Program-made: the position numbers and the translations under genes
DNA from: G965213525 sp965213525
GTDB taxonomy: Bacteria > Actinomycetota > Acidimicrobiia > Acidimicrobiales > Poriferisodalaceae
Assembly (NCBI GenBank): GCA_965213525.1
Contig: OZ243889.1
Coordinates: forward strand, 434,001 to 498,000
DNA: 64,000 bases
Direction of reading: 5' to 3'
The notes under the pieces: model-generated
The model's input: the letters and a program-made list of their open reading frames with translations, nothing else
Databases searched by the model: none
What the model was told of the DNA's origin: nothing
In this document: positions 34,527 through 44,076 of the stretch, in pieces
Position numbering within the stretch: position 1 is the first letter of the stretch
Layout: each line of letters starts with the position of its first letter

Positions 34527-36191
34527 TCAGGCGACGTCGACGGCGGGGGCCGAACCGGCGGTGGCCCGGCTGAGGTGATCGTGGACGCTGCGGATGACGC
34601 TGGACCCCTCGCCGACCGCAGCGGCGACCCGCTTCATCGAACCCACCCTCACGTCACCAGCGGCGAACACCCCCGGCCAGGAGGTCTCGAACGGCAAGGG
34701 GTCGGTCACGACGTCATCGGGCAGGGACCGGTCGGTGAGGACGAAGCCCTTGGCGTCGGTGCGGATCGCGTCGGGCAGCCAGTCGGTGGCGGGGTCGGCG
34801 CCGATGAAGGAGAAGAGCCCGACGCAGGGCACGGTGCGCACCTCGCCGGCGATGTCGAGGTCGATCTGTTCGAGGTGGCCCGTGCCGCCCAGGCCGACGA
34901 CGTTGGCCGAGGTGGTCACCTCGATGGCCGGCGAGGCCTCGATCCGGTCGATGAGGTACGTCGACATCGACGCGGCCAGGTCGTCGCCGCGGATGGCGAT
35001 GCGCACCGAGCTGCCCCGCTGGGCCAAGAAGATGGCGGCCTGACCGGCGGAGTTGCCACCTCCGACGACGGTGACCGGGCCCGCTGCGCAGGTGGCGGCC
35101 TCGAGCTCGGTGGCGGCGTAGTACACCCCCGCTCCCTCGTAGGCCTCGAGGTCGTCGATCGGCAGCTTGCGGTACCGCACGCCGGTGGCCAGCACGATCG
35201 TTCGCGCCGGCACGGCCTCACGGTCGCCCAGCACGAGGAGGAACGTCGCCCCGCAGTCACCGATCTCTGCCACCCGGCAGGGGGCGCTGATGGTGGCGCC
35301 GAGGCGCTGGGCCTGGATGGCGGCCCGCTCGACGAGCTCACCGCCGGACACCCCGCTCGGGAAGCCGAGGTAGTTCTCGATCCGCGACGACGTGCCGGCC
35401 TGCCCGCCCACGCCGACCGCATCGACCAGGATCGTGTCGAGGCCCTCTGAGGCGCCGTACACCGCCGCAGCCAGTCCGGCCGGGCCACCGCCGATGACCG
35501 CCACGTCGAACACCCGACCCGGCTGGGGCGTGTAGGAGAGCCCGAGGTGGGCGGCGAGCTCCCCGGTGGTCGGTCGTCGCAAGGTTGCGGTCGGGGTCAC
35601 CACCATCGGCAGGTCGTCGCGGCCCGCGCCGATCTCGGCGAGCACGGCGTCCACCCCCCGCTCGTCGGCGTCGACGTCGATCCACTGGTACGGCAGCCGG
35701 TTGCGACGCACGAAGGTGCCGAGCTCGAGCGCCAGGGCGTTGAAGCGAGAGCCGAAGATGCGCAGGGTGGCCGAGCCGGCCCCCCGCTGCAGGATCTGTC
35801 GCCGTTCGGCCAGCGCGTCGAAGATGAGGTCGGCGAGGTCGGTCTCGGCCGACATCAGCGCCCTGAACCGGTCCGGCGCCACCTTGAGCACCGTCGACTG
35901 CCGCCGGGCCCTGCCGGCCAGCGTCGTGCTCTGGCCGGTCAGCAGGCTGAGTTCGCCCAGGAAGCGCCCGGCGCCGTGGGCGGCGACCACCTCGGGCTGC
36001 GCGCCACCGGCCCGGGACAGGATCTCGATCTCCCCGTCGAGGATGACGACGAAGTCGTAGGCAGGCTGGCCTTCGACGAAGACGTAGTCGCCCTCGTCGA
36101 CCTCGTCGCGCTGGCCGTAGGGCTCGATCCGGGCGAGCTGGGTCTCGGTGAGGGTGGGGAAGGCGGTCTCGGCGGTCGTCGGCTCTGCCAC
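34527..36191 (-). CDS. Cyclic nucleotide-binding / thioredoxin reductase-like FAD oxidoreductase fusion
   Basis: About 554 aa from the GTG at 36191; the frame is open to 36230. Domain order is as follows. First is a Crp-type cNMP-binding domain (~5-125; VDEGDYVFVEGQPAYDFVVI, GRFLGELSLLTG). Next is a glutaredoxin-like domain without CxxC (~145-215; LRIFGSRFNALALELGTFV). Last is a thioredoxin-reductase fold with FAD site VAVIGGGPAGLAAAVYGA, GGQAGTSSRIENYLGFP, NAD site VTVVGGGNSAGQAAIFLAQ and GVFAAGDVRVGSMKRVAAAVGEG. The CATC disulfide of true thioredoxin reductase is missing. It is probably a ligand-controlled flavin oxidoreductase. The fragment at 30.6 kb is a broken paralogue. Confidence 0.88.
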   Translation of the reverse strand: MAEPTTAETAFPTLTETQLARIEPYGQRDEVDEGDYVFVEGQPAYDFVVILDGEIEILSRAGGAQPEVVAAHGAGRFLGELSLLTGQSTTLAGRARRQSTVLKVAPDRFRALMSAETDLADLIFDALAERRQILQRGAGSATLRIFGSRFNALALELGTFVRRNRLPYQWIDVDADERGVDAVLAEIGAGRDDLPMVVTPTATLRRPTTGELAAHLGLSYTPQPGRVFDVAVIGGGPAGLAAAVYGASEGLDTILVDAVGVGGQAGTSSRIENYLGFPSGVSGGELVERAAIQAQRLGATISAPCRVAEIGDCGATFLLVLGDREAVPARTIVLATGVRYRKLPIDDLEAYEGAGVYYAATELEAATCAAGPVTVVGGGNSAGQAAIFLAQRGSSVRIAIRGDDLAASMSTYLIDRIEASPAIEVTTSANVVGLGGTGHLEQIDLDIAGEVRTVPCVGLFSFIGADPATDWLPDAIRTDAKGFVLTDRSLPDDVVTDPLPFETSWPGVFAAGDVRVGSMKRVAAAVGEGSSVIRSVHDHLSRATAGSAPAVDVA

Positions 36192-36278
36192 CGCTCCCAC
36201 CCTACGGACGCCCCGCCCCACGCCGGTCACGGGTAGGGCACTCGTCTGGCCTCAGACGATGGCCCGCCGCGAACACGT

Positions 36279-37817
36279 TCAGCGGGCGTAGCCGTCACGT
36301 GTCACGTGGACGTCGTGGGGGTGTGACTCGCGCAGGCCGGCGCCGCTGATGCGCACCAGGCGGGTGCGCTCACCCAGCGCGTCGAGGTCGCGGGCGCCGG
36401 CGTAGCCCATGCCCGAGCGCAGACCCCCGACGAGCTGGCCGACGAGCTCAGCGAGGGGTCCGGCGTAGCGCACCCGGCCCTCCACGCCCTCGGGTACGAC
36501 CTTGGCTGCGTCCCTGATCGCGCCGGCCCCCCCGTCGACGGCGGCGCGGGTGCCAGAGGCGCCCGTGCCAGAGGCGCCGGCGACCCGTCCCGAGGCGTAG
36601 CGATCGCTGGCCCGGCCGCGCATCGCGACCGACGAGCCCATCCCCCGGTACACCTTCCACATCGCGCCCTCGATCAGCTCGACGTCACCGGGCGCCTCGT
36701 CCGTTCCGGCGAGCAGGTTGCCGACCATCACGGCGTGGGCGCCGGCGACGAGGGCCTTGACGACGTCACCGGGGGTGACGATGCCGCCGTCGGCGATCAC
36801 CCCCACGCCGTGGCGCGACGCTTCGACGGCGCACTCGTGGATGGCGCTCAGCTGGGGGACCCCGGCACCCGCCACGAGGCGGGTCGTGCAGATGGATCCC
36901 GCCCCGACGCCCACCTTGATCACGTCGGCCCCGGCGTCGGCCAGGGCCGCCACCCCTTGGCGGGTCACGACGTTGCCGGCCACCACCCGCACGTCGGGCC
37001 AACCGGCTCGGACGTCGGCGACCGCACCGATCACCCCGGCCGAGTGCCCGTGGGCGGTGTCGACCACGACGACGTCGACCCCCGCCTCGACGAGGGCGTC
37101 GACCCGGGCCTTGGTGTCGTTCACCCCGACCGCCGCGCCCACCCGCAGGCGACCGTCGTCGTCGAGGGAGGCGTCGGGCTTCTGGACCCGCTTGATGATG
37201 TCCTTGACGGTGATGAGCCCCCGCAGGCGGCCCTCGTCATCGACCAGGGGCAGCTTCTCGATGCGCTCGCGGTGCAGGATCGCTCGGGCGGTCTCGAGCG
37301 ACGTGCCCACCGGTGCGGTGACGAGGCGGTCCGCCGGGGTCATGTGGGCCGAGACGGGCTCTCGCCACTCGTCACCGGTCACGAAGCGGATGTCGCGGTT
37401 GGTGAGGATTCCGACCAGGCGGCCGCCGGCACCGGTGATCGGCACCCCGGAGATGCGATCACGGGCCATGAGCTCCTCGGCCTCGGCGACCGTGGCGCTC
37501 GGGTCCAACGAGATGGGGTCGGTGATCAGCCCGCTCTGGGCTCGCTTGACCGCAGCGACCTGGGCGGCTTGGTCATCGATGTCGAGGTTGCGGTGGATGA
37601 CGCCGAGACCGCCCTCACGGGCCATCGCCGTGGCGAGCGGCGACTCGGTGACGGTGTCCATCGCTGCTGACAGGATCGGCACCGACAGGTCGATGCCGGC
37701 GACCGAGGTCGACACGTCGGCGTCACCGGGCACGAGGTCGCTGTAGCCGGGGACGACCAGCACGTCGTCGAAGGTCAGCGCCTCGAAGCCGCAGAACAGG
37801 TCGTCGTTGGGTCCCAT
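36279..37817 (-). CDS. guaB: IMP dehydrogenase
   Basis: 512 aa, ATG start. It oxidises IMP to XMP in guanine nucleotide synthesis. The N-terminal part is TFDDVLVVPGYSD, followed by two CBS domains (~95-215; LMARDRISGVPITGAGGRLV, RIEKLPLVDDEGRL). The TIM barrel has VVDTAHGHS, the catalytic Cys loop GVGAGSICTTRLVAG and the flap KVYRGMGSSVAM. The mobile flap carries a ~25-residue Gly/Ala/Ser-rich stretch (GRVAGASGTGASGTRAA...) longer than in most homologues. It is a monocistronic-looking gene, divergent from otsA across 152 bp. Confidence 0.96.
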   Translation of the reverse strand: MGPNDDLFCGFEALTFDDVLVVPGYSDLVPGDADVSTSVAGIDLSVPILSAAMDTVTESPLATAMAREGGLGVIHRNLDIDDQAAQVAAVKRAQSGLITDPISLDPSATVAEAEELMARDRISGVPITGAGGRLVGILTNRDIRFVTGDEWREPVSAHMTPADRLVTAPVGTSLETARAILHRERIEKLPLVDDEGRLRGLITVKDIIKRVQKPDASLDDDGRLRVGAAVGVNDTKARVDALVEAGVDVVVVDTAHGHSAGVIGAVADVRAGWPDVRVVAGNVVTRQGVAALADAGADVIKVGVGAGSICTTRLVAGAGVPQLSAIHECAVEASRHGVGVIADGGIVTPGDVVKALVAGAHAVMVGNLLAGTDEAPGDVELIEGAMWKVYRGMGSSVAMRGRASDRYASGRVAGASGTGASGTRAAVDGGAGAIRDAAKVVPEGVEGRVRYAGPLAELVGQLVGGLRSGMGYAGARDLDALGERTRLVRISGAGLRESHPHDVHVTRDGYAR

Positions 37818-37969
37818 CGGCTCGGTCTAGCGGGGCCATCCAGCCGACGGGGGGACCCTGTTCGTCGGCTCCGGCACACCAGGTCACCGGGCTTTGGACA
37901 CCAGGTCACTAGGGTCGGTGCCGAGCGTCGACCTCCTGGCGCCGTGACACCGAGGCCGGTGAGTCGCTG

Positions 37970-39343
37970 ATGGGTGAAGATCGGGCGCTGGTGGTGGTGG
38001 CCAACCGCCTGCCGGTGCGACTGGTCGACGGCGAGTGGTCGGTCAGTCCCGGCGGGCTCGTCGCCGCGCTGGCCCCGGCCCTGCGGCGCCAGCGGGGCAC
38101 GTGGATCGGGTGGACGGGCGATCTCGACGACGAGGCCGCCCCCTTCGAGCACGACGGACTGCGCCTGCGGTCGGTGGCGATGAGCGAGACCGAGCTCGCC
38201 GAGCACTACGAGGGCGCGTCGAACGCCACGCTGTGGCCGCTGTACCACGACGCCATCCAGACGCCGGAGTTCCACCGCCACTGGTGGCGGACCCACCTCG
38301 ACGTCAACCGGCGCTTCGCCGAGGCGGTCGCCGACGAGGCCCCCCCCGACGCCCTGGTATGGGTGCACGACTACCAGCTGCAGCTCGTCCCGTCCTACCT
38401 GCGCCAGCTGCGGCCCGACCTGCGGATCGGCTTCTTCCTGCACATCCCGTTCCCGCCCGTGGAGATCTTCGCCCGCCTCCCGTGGCGGCGACAGGTCGCC
38501 CGCTCGCTGCTCGACGCCGACGTCGTCGGGTTCCAGACCGTGCCCGATGCCCGCAACTTCGTCGACGTCGCCCAACGGCTGCTCGGTCTGTCAGCACGCC
38601 AGGCCCAGGTGTCGGTCGATGGGCGCACGGTCAAGGTGGCGTCGTACCCCATCTCGGTCGACACCGGCGCCATCGAGACCGCGGCCCGCCGCCCCGGGCG
38701 CGAGCAAGAGGTGCAGGAGATGAGGGAGCGCCTCGGGCGCCCCCGCCGGCTGTTCCTCGGGGTCGATCGCCTCGACTACACCAAGGGCATCGAGGTGCGC
38801 CTGCGAGCGTTCCAGGAGCTGCTCGAGCGCGGCGTGTGCGAGGTACCCGACGCGGTGATGGTGCAGGTGGCGGTGCCGAGTCGGGAAGACGTGCTCGGCT
38901 ACCCCGAGCTCCGCTCGCGGATCGAGCAGCTGATCGGCGAGATCAACGGCGAGTTCGGCCAGGTCGGCGCGCCGGCGGTGCACTACCTGCACCGGGGTCT
39001 GCCCTTCGATGATCTCGTGACCCTGTACCGGACGGCCGACGTGCTGTTGGTGACGCCGTTGCGTGACGGCATGAACCTGGTGGCCAAGGAGTTCGTGGCG
39101 GCCAACGTCGACAGCCACGGCACCCTGGTGCTGAGCGAGTTCGCCGGGGCGTTCCACGAGCTGCGGGCGGCGACGATCGTCAACCCCTATGACACCGACG
39201 GGGTGCGTGAGGCCATCGCCGAGGCGCTCGACGCCCCCGAGGAGCAGCGTCGCCAGACGATGGCTGCGCTGCGGCGGGTGGTGCGCCGCCGCGACGTGCA
39301 TCGCTGGGCCGACAGGTTCCTGTCGGATCTGGCCGCCGCCTGA
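37970..39343 (+). CDS. otsA: Alpha,alpha-trehalose-phosphate synthase
   Basis: 457 aa, ATG start. It makes trehalose-6-phosphate from a nucleotide-glucose and glucose-6-phosphate. GT20 features are VVVANRLPVRLV, the SPGGLVAAL loop, GFFLHIPFPPVEIF, FLGVDRLDYTKGIEVRLRAF and LLVTPLRDGMNLVAKEFVA with SEFAGAFHEL. No fused OtsB phosphatase is present and none is adjacent. Together with the osmoprotectant importer this indicates osmotic-stress capacity. Confidence 0.95.
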   Translation: MGEDRALVVVANRLPVRLVDGEWSVSPGGLVAALAPALRRQRGTWIGWTGDLDDEAAPFEHDGLRLRSVAMSETELAEHYEGASNATLWPLYHDAIQTPEFHRHWWRTHLDVNRRFAEAVADEAPPDALVWVHDYQLQLVPSYLRQLRPDLRIGFFLHIPFPPVEIFARLPWRRQVARSLLDADVVGFQTVPDARNFVDVAQRLLGLSARQAQVSVDGRTVKVASYPISVDTGAIETAARRPGREQEVQEMRERLGRPRRLFLGVDRLDYTKGIEVRLRAFQELLERGVCEVPDAVMVQVAVPSREDVLGYPELRSRIEQLIGEINGEFGQVGAPAVHYLHRGLPFDDLVTLYRTADVLLVTPLRDGMNLVAKEFVAANVDSHGTLVLSEFAGAFHELRAATIVNPYDTDGVREAIAEALDAPEEQRRQTMAALRRVVRRRDVHRWADRFLSDLAAA

Positions 39344-39422
39344 GGTTCGTCCGTCCCATCCCCCGCTGACCGGGGCTGCGGCCCGGGCCCACGGCGAGCC
39401 GGGGCCCTGCCCCGCGGTCGTG

Positions 39423-40454
39423 TCAGGTCGAGTGGTCCTGGGCGGCGGTGGCGGTGCGGTGGATCATCGAGGCGAACACGTCACGGGCCCGCCCGGGTGG
39501 TGGGTCGATGGTCGACAGGTTGTTGGCGAACATCGCTGACCACCACCAGAACGCCTCGCCGAGGTCCTGGCGCAGACGGCGGTCGACCGGGGCGCCGTGA
39601 CGGGCGCGCCCCTCGGCGTAGCGCTTGCACAGCTCGTCCTCGTGGCGGCGCCGATCATCGACGGTGAGCCCGGTGGCGCACAGGATGGCCACGTCGGTGA
39701 CCCCGTTGGTGCGCATCGCCGTCTGCCAGTCCAACAGGCGGACCCCGCCGGTGACGAGCAGGGCCAGGTTGTCGATGCGGACGTCGGCGTGGGCCATCAC
39801 CAGCGGGCGTCGGGACTGCGCGACGAGCCAACCCCCGAGGTCATAGGCCGCGAGCTGATCGGCGAAGCCGGGCGGGATGTCCTCAGCGAAGCCCTCCCGC
39901 CAGCGTTTGATGGCGCCACGTACCGCTCCGGCCAGCAGGTCTGCGGTGTCGGCGCCGATGCTCGGCACCCACCCCGGGGTCGTCCCGGCGCCGTCGGCGT
40001 AGCGGGCGTGCAGCGCGGCCAGGACGTCGATGACGGCGGCGACGTCCCCGACGTCCATCCCGATGAGCGGGTCGACGGATCGCAGCGGCGCGAGATCTTC
40101 CAGGACGAGGACCCAGCGGTCAGCACCCGGGTCGGCGCCGGCGTGCAGGCAACGGGGCACCACCCCGTCGAGATCGCCGGCCAGTTCGGAGTAGAAGAGG
40201 TGCTCTCGGCGCCAGACGTCCAACAAGCGTCCCACCCGCCGCCCCCCCGGGTCAGCGGTCGGCACCTTGATGACGACCCGGCGCTCGGTCCCCTCGGCAT
40301 CGACGAGGCGCGCCCGGGCGAGATCGCCGAGGAAGCCGGCGCCGTCGCCCAGCGGCTCGACGACGACCGAGGAGAACGGACCGCCCAGGACCTGTTCGAG
40401 CCACCCTGCGTCGACGTCGTCGATGCGGGCGGGGACGCCGGCGGGGGCCGTCAC
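39423..40454 (-). CDS. Aminoglycoside phosphotransferase-like kinase
   Basis: 343 aa from the GTG at 40454; longer forms run into the tRNA-Cys. It has a kinase-like fold: VVIKVPTADPGGR (nucleotide-binding Lys), LVLEDLAPLRSVD, the catalytic loop VMAHADVRIDNLAL (HxDxxxxN) and VRLLDWQTAMR (metal Asp). This subfamily covers ecdysteroid-kinase-like and small-molecule kinases in actinobacteria; drug resistance should not be assumed. The substrate is unknown. It is convergent with otsA. Confidence 0.82.
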   Translation of the reverse strand: MTAPAGVPARIDDVDAGWLEQVLGGPFSSVVVEPLGDGAGFLGDLARARLVDAEGTERRVVIKVPTADPGGRRVGRLLDVWRREHLFYSELAGDLDGVVPRCLHAGADPGADRWVLVLEDLAPLRSVDPLIGMDVGDVAAVIDVLAALHARYADGAGTTPGWVPSIGADTADLLAGAVRGAIKRWREGFAEDIPPGFADQLAAYDLGGWLVAQSRRPLVMAHADVRIDNLALLVTGGVRLLDWQTAMRTNGVTDVAILCATGLTVDDRRRHEDELCKRYAEGRARHGAPVDRRLRQDLGEAFWWWSAMFANNLSTIDPPPGRARDVFASMIHRTATAAQDHST

Positions 40455-40558
40455 GATCCGAGTTCTCGGACTCGACGGGGTGTGGCACCGCAGCCCCGGG
40501 CGGCCACCGCCGGCTCGCACCGCGCCGGGCCGCGGCGTCGTCGGGTAGGTTGCGAAGC

Positions 40559-40629
40559 GGTGCCGTGGCCGAGTGGTGAGGCAGGGGCCTGCAAAGCCCC
40601 GTACACCGGTTCGATTCCGGTCGGCACCT
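40559..40629 (+). tRNA. tRNA-Cys (anticodon GCA)
   Basis: The acceptor GGTGCCG pairs with CGGCACC. The anticodon stem-loop GGGGCCTGCAAAGCCCC carries GCA, and the T arm is ACCGGTTCGATTCCGGT. At 71 nt it has the short variable region usual for tRNA-Cys. CCA is not encoded. Confidence 0.96.
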
Positions 40630-40663
40630 CGACCACCTCGACCACCTCGACGACGTCGACCAC
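40628..40663. repeat. Four 9-bp tandem repeats abutting tRNA-Cys
   Basis: CTCGACCAC is present twice, followed by CTCGACGAC and GTCGACCAC. The array begins in the last bases of the tRNA gene. It may be a slippage product. Confidence 0.85.
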
Positions 40664-40737
40664 AGCTGCGTGATCCCCGCCACGCCGGGTGCTCGGGCGG
40701 CCCTGCAGCGCTGCTGCGCGCCGCCAGCGGGCGGGGG

Positions 40738-41649
40738 TCACGGTGTCGCCCGGACCGGTGCGTTCGCGCCGGCGATCGAGATGGCGGCGCCCACGGCCTC
40801 GAGGCGCACCGGCGCCTGCCCGTAGGGCTCGCCGTCAGCCCGGAGGTCACCGGCCCCCGTGTCGAGGGTGACCGACCTGCCCCGCAGGGTCCTCACCTCT
40901 GGCTGGTCGACGTGGTCTCCCCCGAAGATGGTGCGCAACAGGCGCGCCAGGCGCACCCGGCCCACCGACCCGACGATGGTGACGTCGAGCATCCCGTCAT
41001 GGGGGTCAGCCGCCGGGCAGACGTCCATTCCTCCGCCGAACCACCGGGTGCACCCGACCGCCAGCATGACCGCCTCGACCTCCAACGAGCGTCCATCCAC
41101 GTCGACGCCGACCACGACGGGACGCATGCGGGGGATCTCGACGAGCGAGGCGAGGAAGTACACCGACCGACCGAGCGGGACGGCGCTGCGGTCGGCTCGG
41201 GCGTTGATCGCCACCGACACCCCGGCGGTGGCGACGCTCAGCGCCCACCCCGACGTCGACGAGATGGCGTCGACGGGCGCCGCCAGACCCGTGATCGCGG
41301 TCTCCACGGCGTCGTCGACCCGGGTGGGAAGGCCGTGACCCCGTGCCACGTCGTTGCCGGTGCCGACTGCGACGACACCGAGCTCGACGGGGGTGCCGGC
41401 GATCTCCTGGGCGACGTGGTGGACCAGGCCGTCCCCGCCGACGGCGACGACGCGAGCGCACCCCCGGTCGACGGCCGTCGCGACGACTCGACGGGCGGCG
41501 TCAGCAGACGGGCTGTCACCCCGAACCACATCGGCGCCGCGACGACGGGCATGGTCGGCGACACGGTCAGCCAGCTGGCCCGCCCGGCCCCGCCCGGCGA
41601 CGGGGTTGGCCACGACGACCAGCGACTGCCCCGACGGCTCGTCCACCAC
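40738..41649 (-). CDS. Diacylglycerol/sphingosine kinase-family lipid kinase
   Basis: 303 aa from the GTG at 41649. DAGK catalytic domain: LVVVANPVAGRGRAGQLADR, the nucleotide-binding VVAVGGDGLVHHVAQEI (GGDGT variant with Leu), GVVAVGTGNDVARGHG, and later RWFGGGMDVCPAADPHDGMLDV. It probably phosphorylates diacylglycerol or a related lipid at the membrane surface. It lies between tRNA-Cys and tRNA-Val, on the opposite strand to both. Confidence 0.9.
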   Translation of the reverse strand: MVDEPSGQSLVVVANPVAGRGRAGQLADRVADHARRRGADVVRGDSPSADAARRVVATAVDRGCARVVAVGGDGLVHHVAQEIAGTPVELGVVAVGTGNDVARGHGLPTRVDDAVETAITGLAAPVDAISSTSGWALSVATAGVSVAINARADRSAVPLGRSVYFLASLVEIPRMRPVVVGVDVDGRSLEVEAVMLAVGCTRWFGGGMDVCPAADPHDGMLDVTIVGSVGRVRLARLLRTIFGGDHVDQPEVRTLRGRSVTLDTGAGDLRADGEPYGQAPVRLEAVGAAISIAGANAPVRATP

Positions 41650-41721
41650 GGCGGGCGAGGGTAGTGGCGGCGGTGACGACGTGACCGCGCCCCTCGTGGT
41701 CGGGTAGCCTCGGCCGCCCAC

Positions 41722-41795
41722 GGGCCGTTGGCGCAGTTGGCTAGCGCGCTTCCCTGACACGGAAGAGGTCACAGGTTCGAGTCCTGTACGGCCCA
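41722..41795 (+). tRNA. tRNA-Val (anticodon GAC)
   Basis: The acceptor GGGCCGT pairs with ACGGCCC. The D arm is GCGCAGTTGGCTAGCGC, the anticodon loop CTTCCCTGACACGGAAG has GAC, and the T arm is ACAGGTTCGAGTCCTGT. CCA is not encoded. Confidence 0.97.
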
Positions 41796-41871
41796 CTCGC
41801 CCGCCTCCCGCCGATGTTCGCAACTGGGCGGTGGCGGCACCTCGCCTCGACGCTCCGCGAGACTCAAGACC

Positions 41872-44010
41872 GTGAGCACCCGCCCACCCGGCGCGACGCT
41901 GATCCGCATCGACGACCTCGACGACACCGGTGCCGCCCGGGGCGAGGTCCCCCCTGGGTTGAGCGACGCGGTGCGCACTGCCAGCTCGTCCGCCGCACCC
42001 GCTCGCATGCCCTACGTCGCCGCCGTCGATGGGCTGCGGGCGATCGCCGTGCTCGCGGTGCTCGCCTACCACCTCGGGGTCTCGTGGCTGCCCGGCGGCT
42101 TCCTCGGCGTCGAGGTGTTCTTCGCCGTGTCGGGCTTCCTCATCACCGCCCTGTTGGTCGGCGAGCTCGGCACCGCGGGCCGCATCGACTTCCGTCGGTT
42201 CTACCGACGCCGGGCCCAGCGCCTCCTGCCGACGCTGGCCATCACGATCGTGGGGGTGGCCGGGTGGGTCGCCCTGTTCGATCGCGACGAGCTGGCCCGG
42301 TTCGGTCACGAGTCCCTCGCTGCGGCCGGCTACGTCTCGAACTGGTTCCTCATCGTCGCCGAGCGATCGTACTTCGAGGCCTTCGGACGCCCCTCGCCCC
42401 TGTTGCACCTGTGGTCGCTGGCGATCGAGGAGCAGTTCTACCTCCTGTGGCCCGTCGCGCTGGCGGCCCTGGTCACACGCATCGGGCACCGCCGCACCCT
42501 GGTGCTCACCCTGGTCGGCATGGCGGCCTCGACGCTGATCATCGTGGTCGCCTACGACCCCCTGCAGGATCCCTCACGGGTGTACTACGGCACCGACACC
42601 CGGGCAGCGGGCCTGCTGCTCGGAGCCGCCCTGGCGCTCGCGTGGCGCCCTTGGGAACGCACGATCCGCCTGCGCACCGCCTACCGGCTGAGCACCCTGG
42701 GCGTCCTGGCCCTGATCGGGCTGGCGTGGGCCCTCGCCAACCTGGGCGAGCTCGAGCCGGCGACCTACCGCCCGGGCCTGCTCGTGGTCTCGGCGCTGAC
42801 CCTGGTGGTGGTGGCGGCGGTGGTCACCCCGGGGGCGTGGCTGGGGCGCCTGCTCGGCGCAGAGCCGCTGCGCCAGCTGGGGCTGCGCTCCTACGCCCTC
42901 TACCTCGTGCACTGGCCCGTCGTCGTCTACACCCGCCCGGGCCCAGATCTCGACGCATCCTGGGCCGAGGCCCTCGTCGTGCGCCTTCTGATCATCGTCG
43001 TGCTCACCGAGGTGGTGCACCGCCTCGTCGAGCTGCCCCTGCGTCGGGCCCGGCTGCGCCCGGCGATCTTCGGGGGCGGGGCGCGACGCTCGCTCTCTCG
43101 TACCAGCGTGCGGTGGGCGGTGCCGGCGGCCGTGGCCGTCGCCGGCACCGCCGCTGTGGCCTCGATGGCGATCGCGCTCACCCGGGCGTCCGATGTCGAC
43201 CCGTCCGAGCCGTCCCAGGTGATCGCCTCGATCGGCACCGCCGTGGCAGACGCCGGACCTGGCGCCGACGGCGACGGAGCCGGGCCGACGGGGAGCTACG
43301 CTGCCGACGCCGGCGCTCGGGCCCCCGATGCCGACCCCGGCCCGTCGGTGGGCCGCATCGACGGGCTCCCTGCGCCGGCCCCCGCCCCGGGGTCGACCAC
43401 CGATGAGGGCGAACCGGTCCCACCCGGCGGTGTCGCCCAAGCGGCCGAGGGCGCCCCGCCTGACCCCCCGAGCGCCGAGCCGACCCCGACGGCACGAGCA
43501 GCCCCGGCCGAGGCGCCCGGCGGCCCGAGCGTCCTGGTGATCGGCGATTCGGTTGCCCTCGGCGCCGCGGCTGACATCGCCGAACGGCTCGGTGGTGACG
43601 TCGTCGTCGACGCCGTCGTGGGTCGCCAGCTGGGTCACGCCGTCGAGGTCCTCGAGGCGTACCGATCCGCCGGTGTCGACGCCGACACCGTGGTGGTGCA
43701 CCTCGGGACGAACGGGCCCTTCGCCGACGACGACCTCGACGCGCTGGTGGCCGTGGCCGGGCCGGGGGCCGACCTCGTCCTGGTCACCGCGCACGTGCCA
43801 CGGCCCTGGGAGGCTCAGGTCAACGAGGCGTTGCGCTCGGCTCTCGAGCGCCACCCCGACCTCCAGCTCCTCGACTGGCATGCCCTCGCAGGACAGGACC
43901 CCGGCTGGCTGGGATCAGATGACACCCACCTGACGCCCGCCGGTGCCGACGCCTACGCTGACGTCCTCGTCGGGGCGCTCGGCGATCGGTCCACGGGGCC
44001 GGCTGGCTGA
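41872..44010 (+). CDS. OafA-type acyltransferase 3 with C-terminal SGNH domain
   Basis: 712 aa, GTG start. Residues ~45-400 are an acyltransferase-3 membrane domain: YVAAVDGLRAIAVLAVLAYH, FLGVEVFFAVSGFLIT, RRFYRRRAQRLLPTL, WSLAIEEQFYLLWP and about ten helices. A Pro/Ala/Gly/Asp-rich linker (~460-540) leads to an extracellular SGNH hydrolase-like domain with block I VLVIGDSVALGAA (Ser), block III-like GTNGPF (Asn), and a block V DDTHLTPAGADAYA (Asp, His). Such proteins O-acetylate cell-surface polymers or lipids. tRNA-Val lies directly upstream. Confidence 0.92.
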   Translation: MSTRPPGATLIRIDDLDDTGAARGEVPPGLSDAVRTASSSAAPARMPYVAAVDGLRAIAVLAVLAYHLGVSWLPGGFLGVEVFFAVSGFLITALLVGELGTAGRIDFRRFYRRRAQRLLPTLAITIVGVAGWVALFDRDELARFGHESLAAAGYVSNWFLIVAERSYFEAFGRPSPLLHLWSLAIEEQFYLLWPVALAALVTRIGHRRTLVLTLVGMAASTLIIVVAYDPLQDPSRVYYGTDTRAAGLLLGAALALAWRPWERTIRLRTAYRLSTLGVLALIGLAWALANLGELEPATYRPGLLVVSALTLVVVAAVVTPGAWLGRLLGAEPLRQLGLRSYALYLVHWPVVVYTRPGPDLDASWAEALVVRLLIIVVLTEVVHRLVELPLRRARLRPAIFGGGARRSLSRTSVRWAVPAAVAVAGTAAVASMAIALTRASDVDPSEPSQVIASIGTAVADAGPGADGDGAGPTGSYAADAGARAPDADPGPSVGRIDGLPAPAPAPGSTTDEGEPVPPGGVAQAAEGAPPDPPSAEPTPTARAAPAEAPGGPSVLVIGDSVALGAAADIAERLGGDVVVDAVVGRQLGHAVEVLEAYRSAGVDADTVVVHLGTNGPFADDDLDALVAVAGPGADLVLVTAHVPRPWEAQVNEALRSALERHPDLQLLDWHALAGQDPGWLGSDDTHLTPAGADAYADVLVGALGDRSTGPAG

Positions 44011-44076
44011 ACGGGCGCTCCGGCGGTCTCGCCGAACCGCCGCCCCGATGAGCTCGCCGCCCGGGGCGCAGCTCGG

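Noticed and set aside
39423..40454. Aminoglycoside resistance gene
   Set aside because: The fold is APH-like, but actinobacteria have many such kinases for metabolites and nothing in the context indicates resistance.
40628..40663. CRISPR-like short repeats after tRNA-Cys
   Set aside because: The 9-bp units are contiguous without spacers, so this is a simple tandem repeat.
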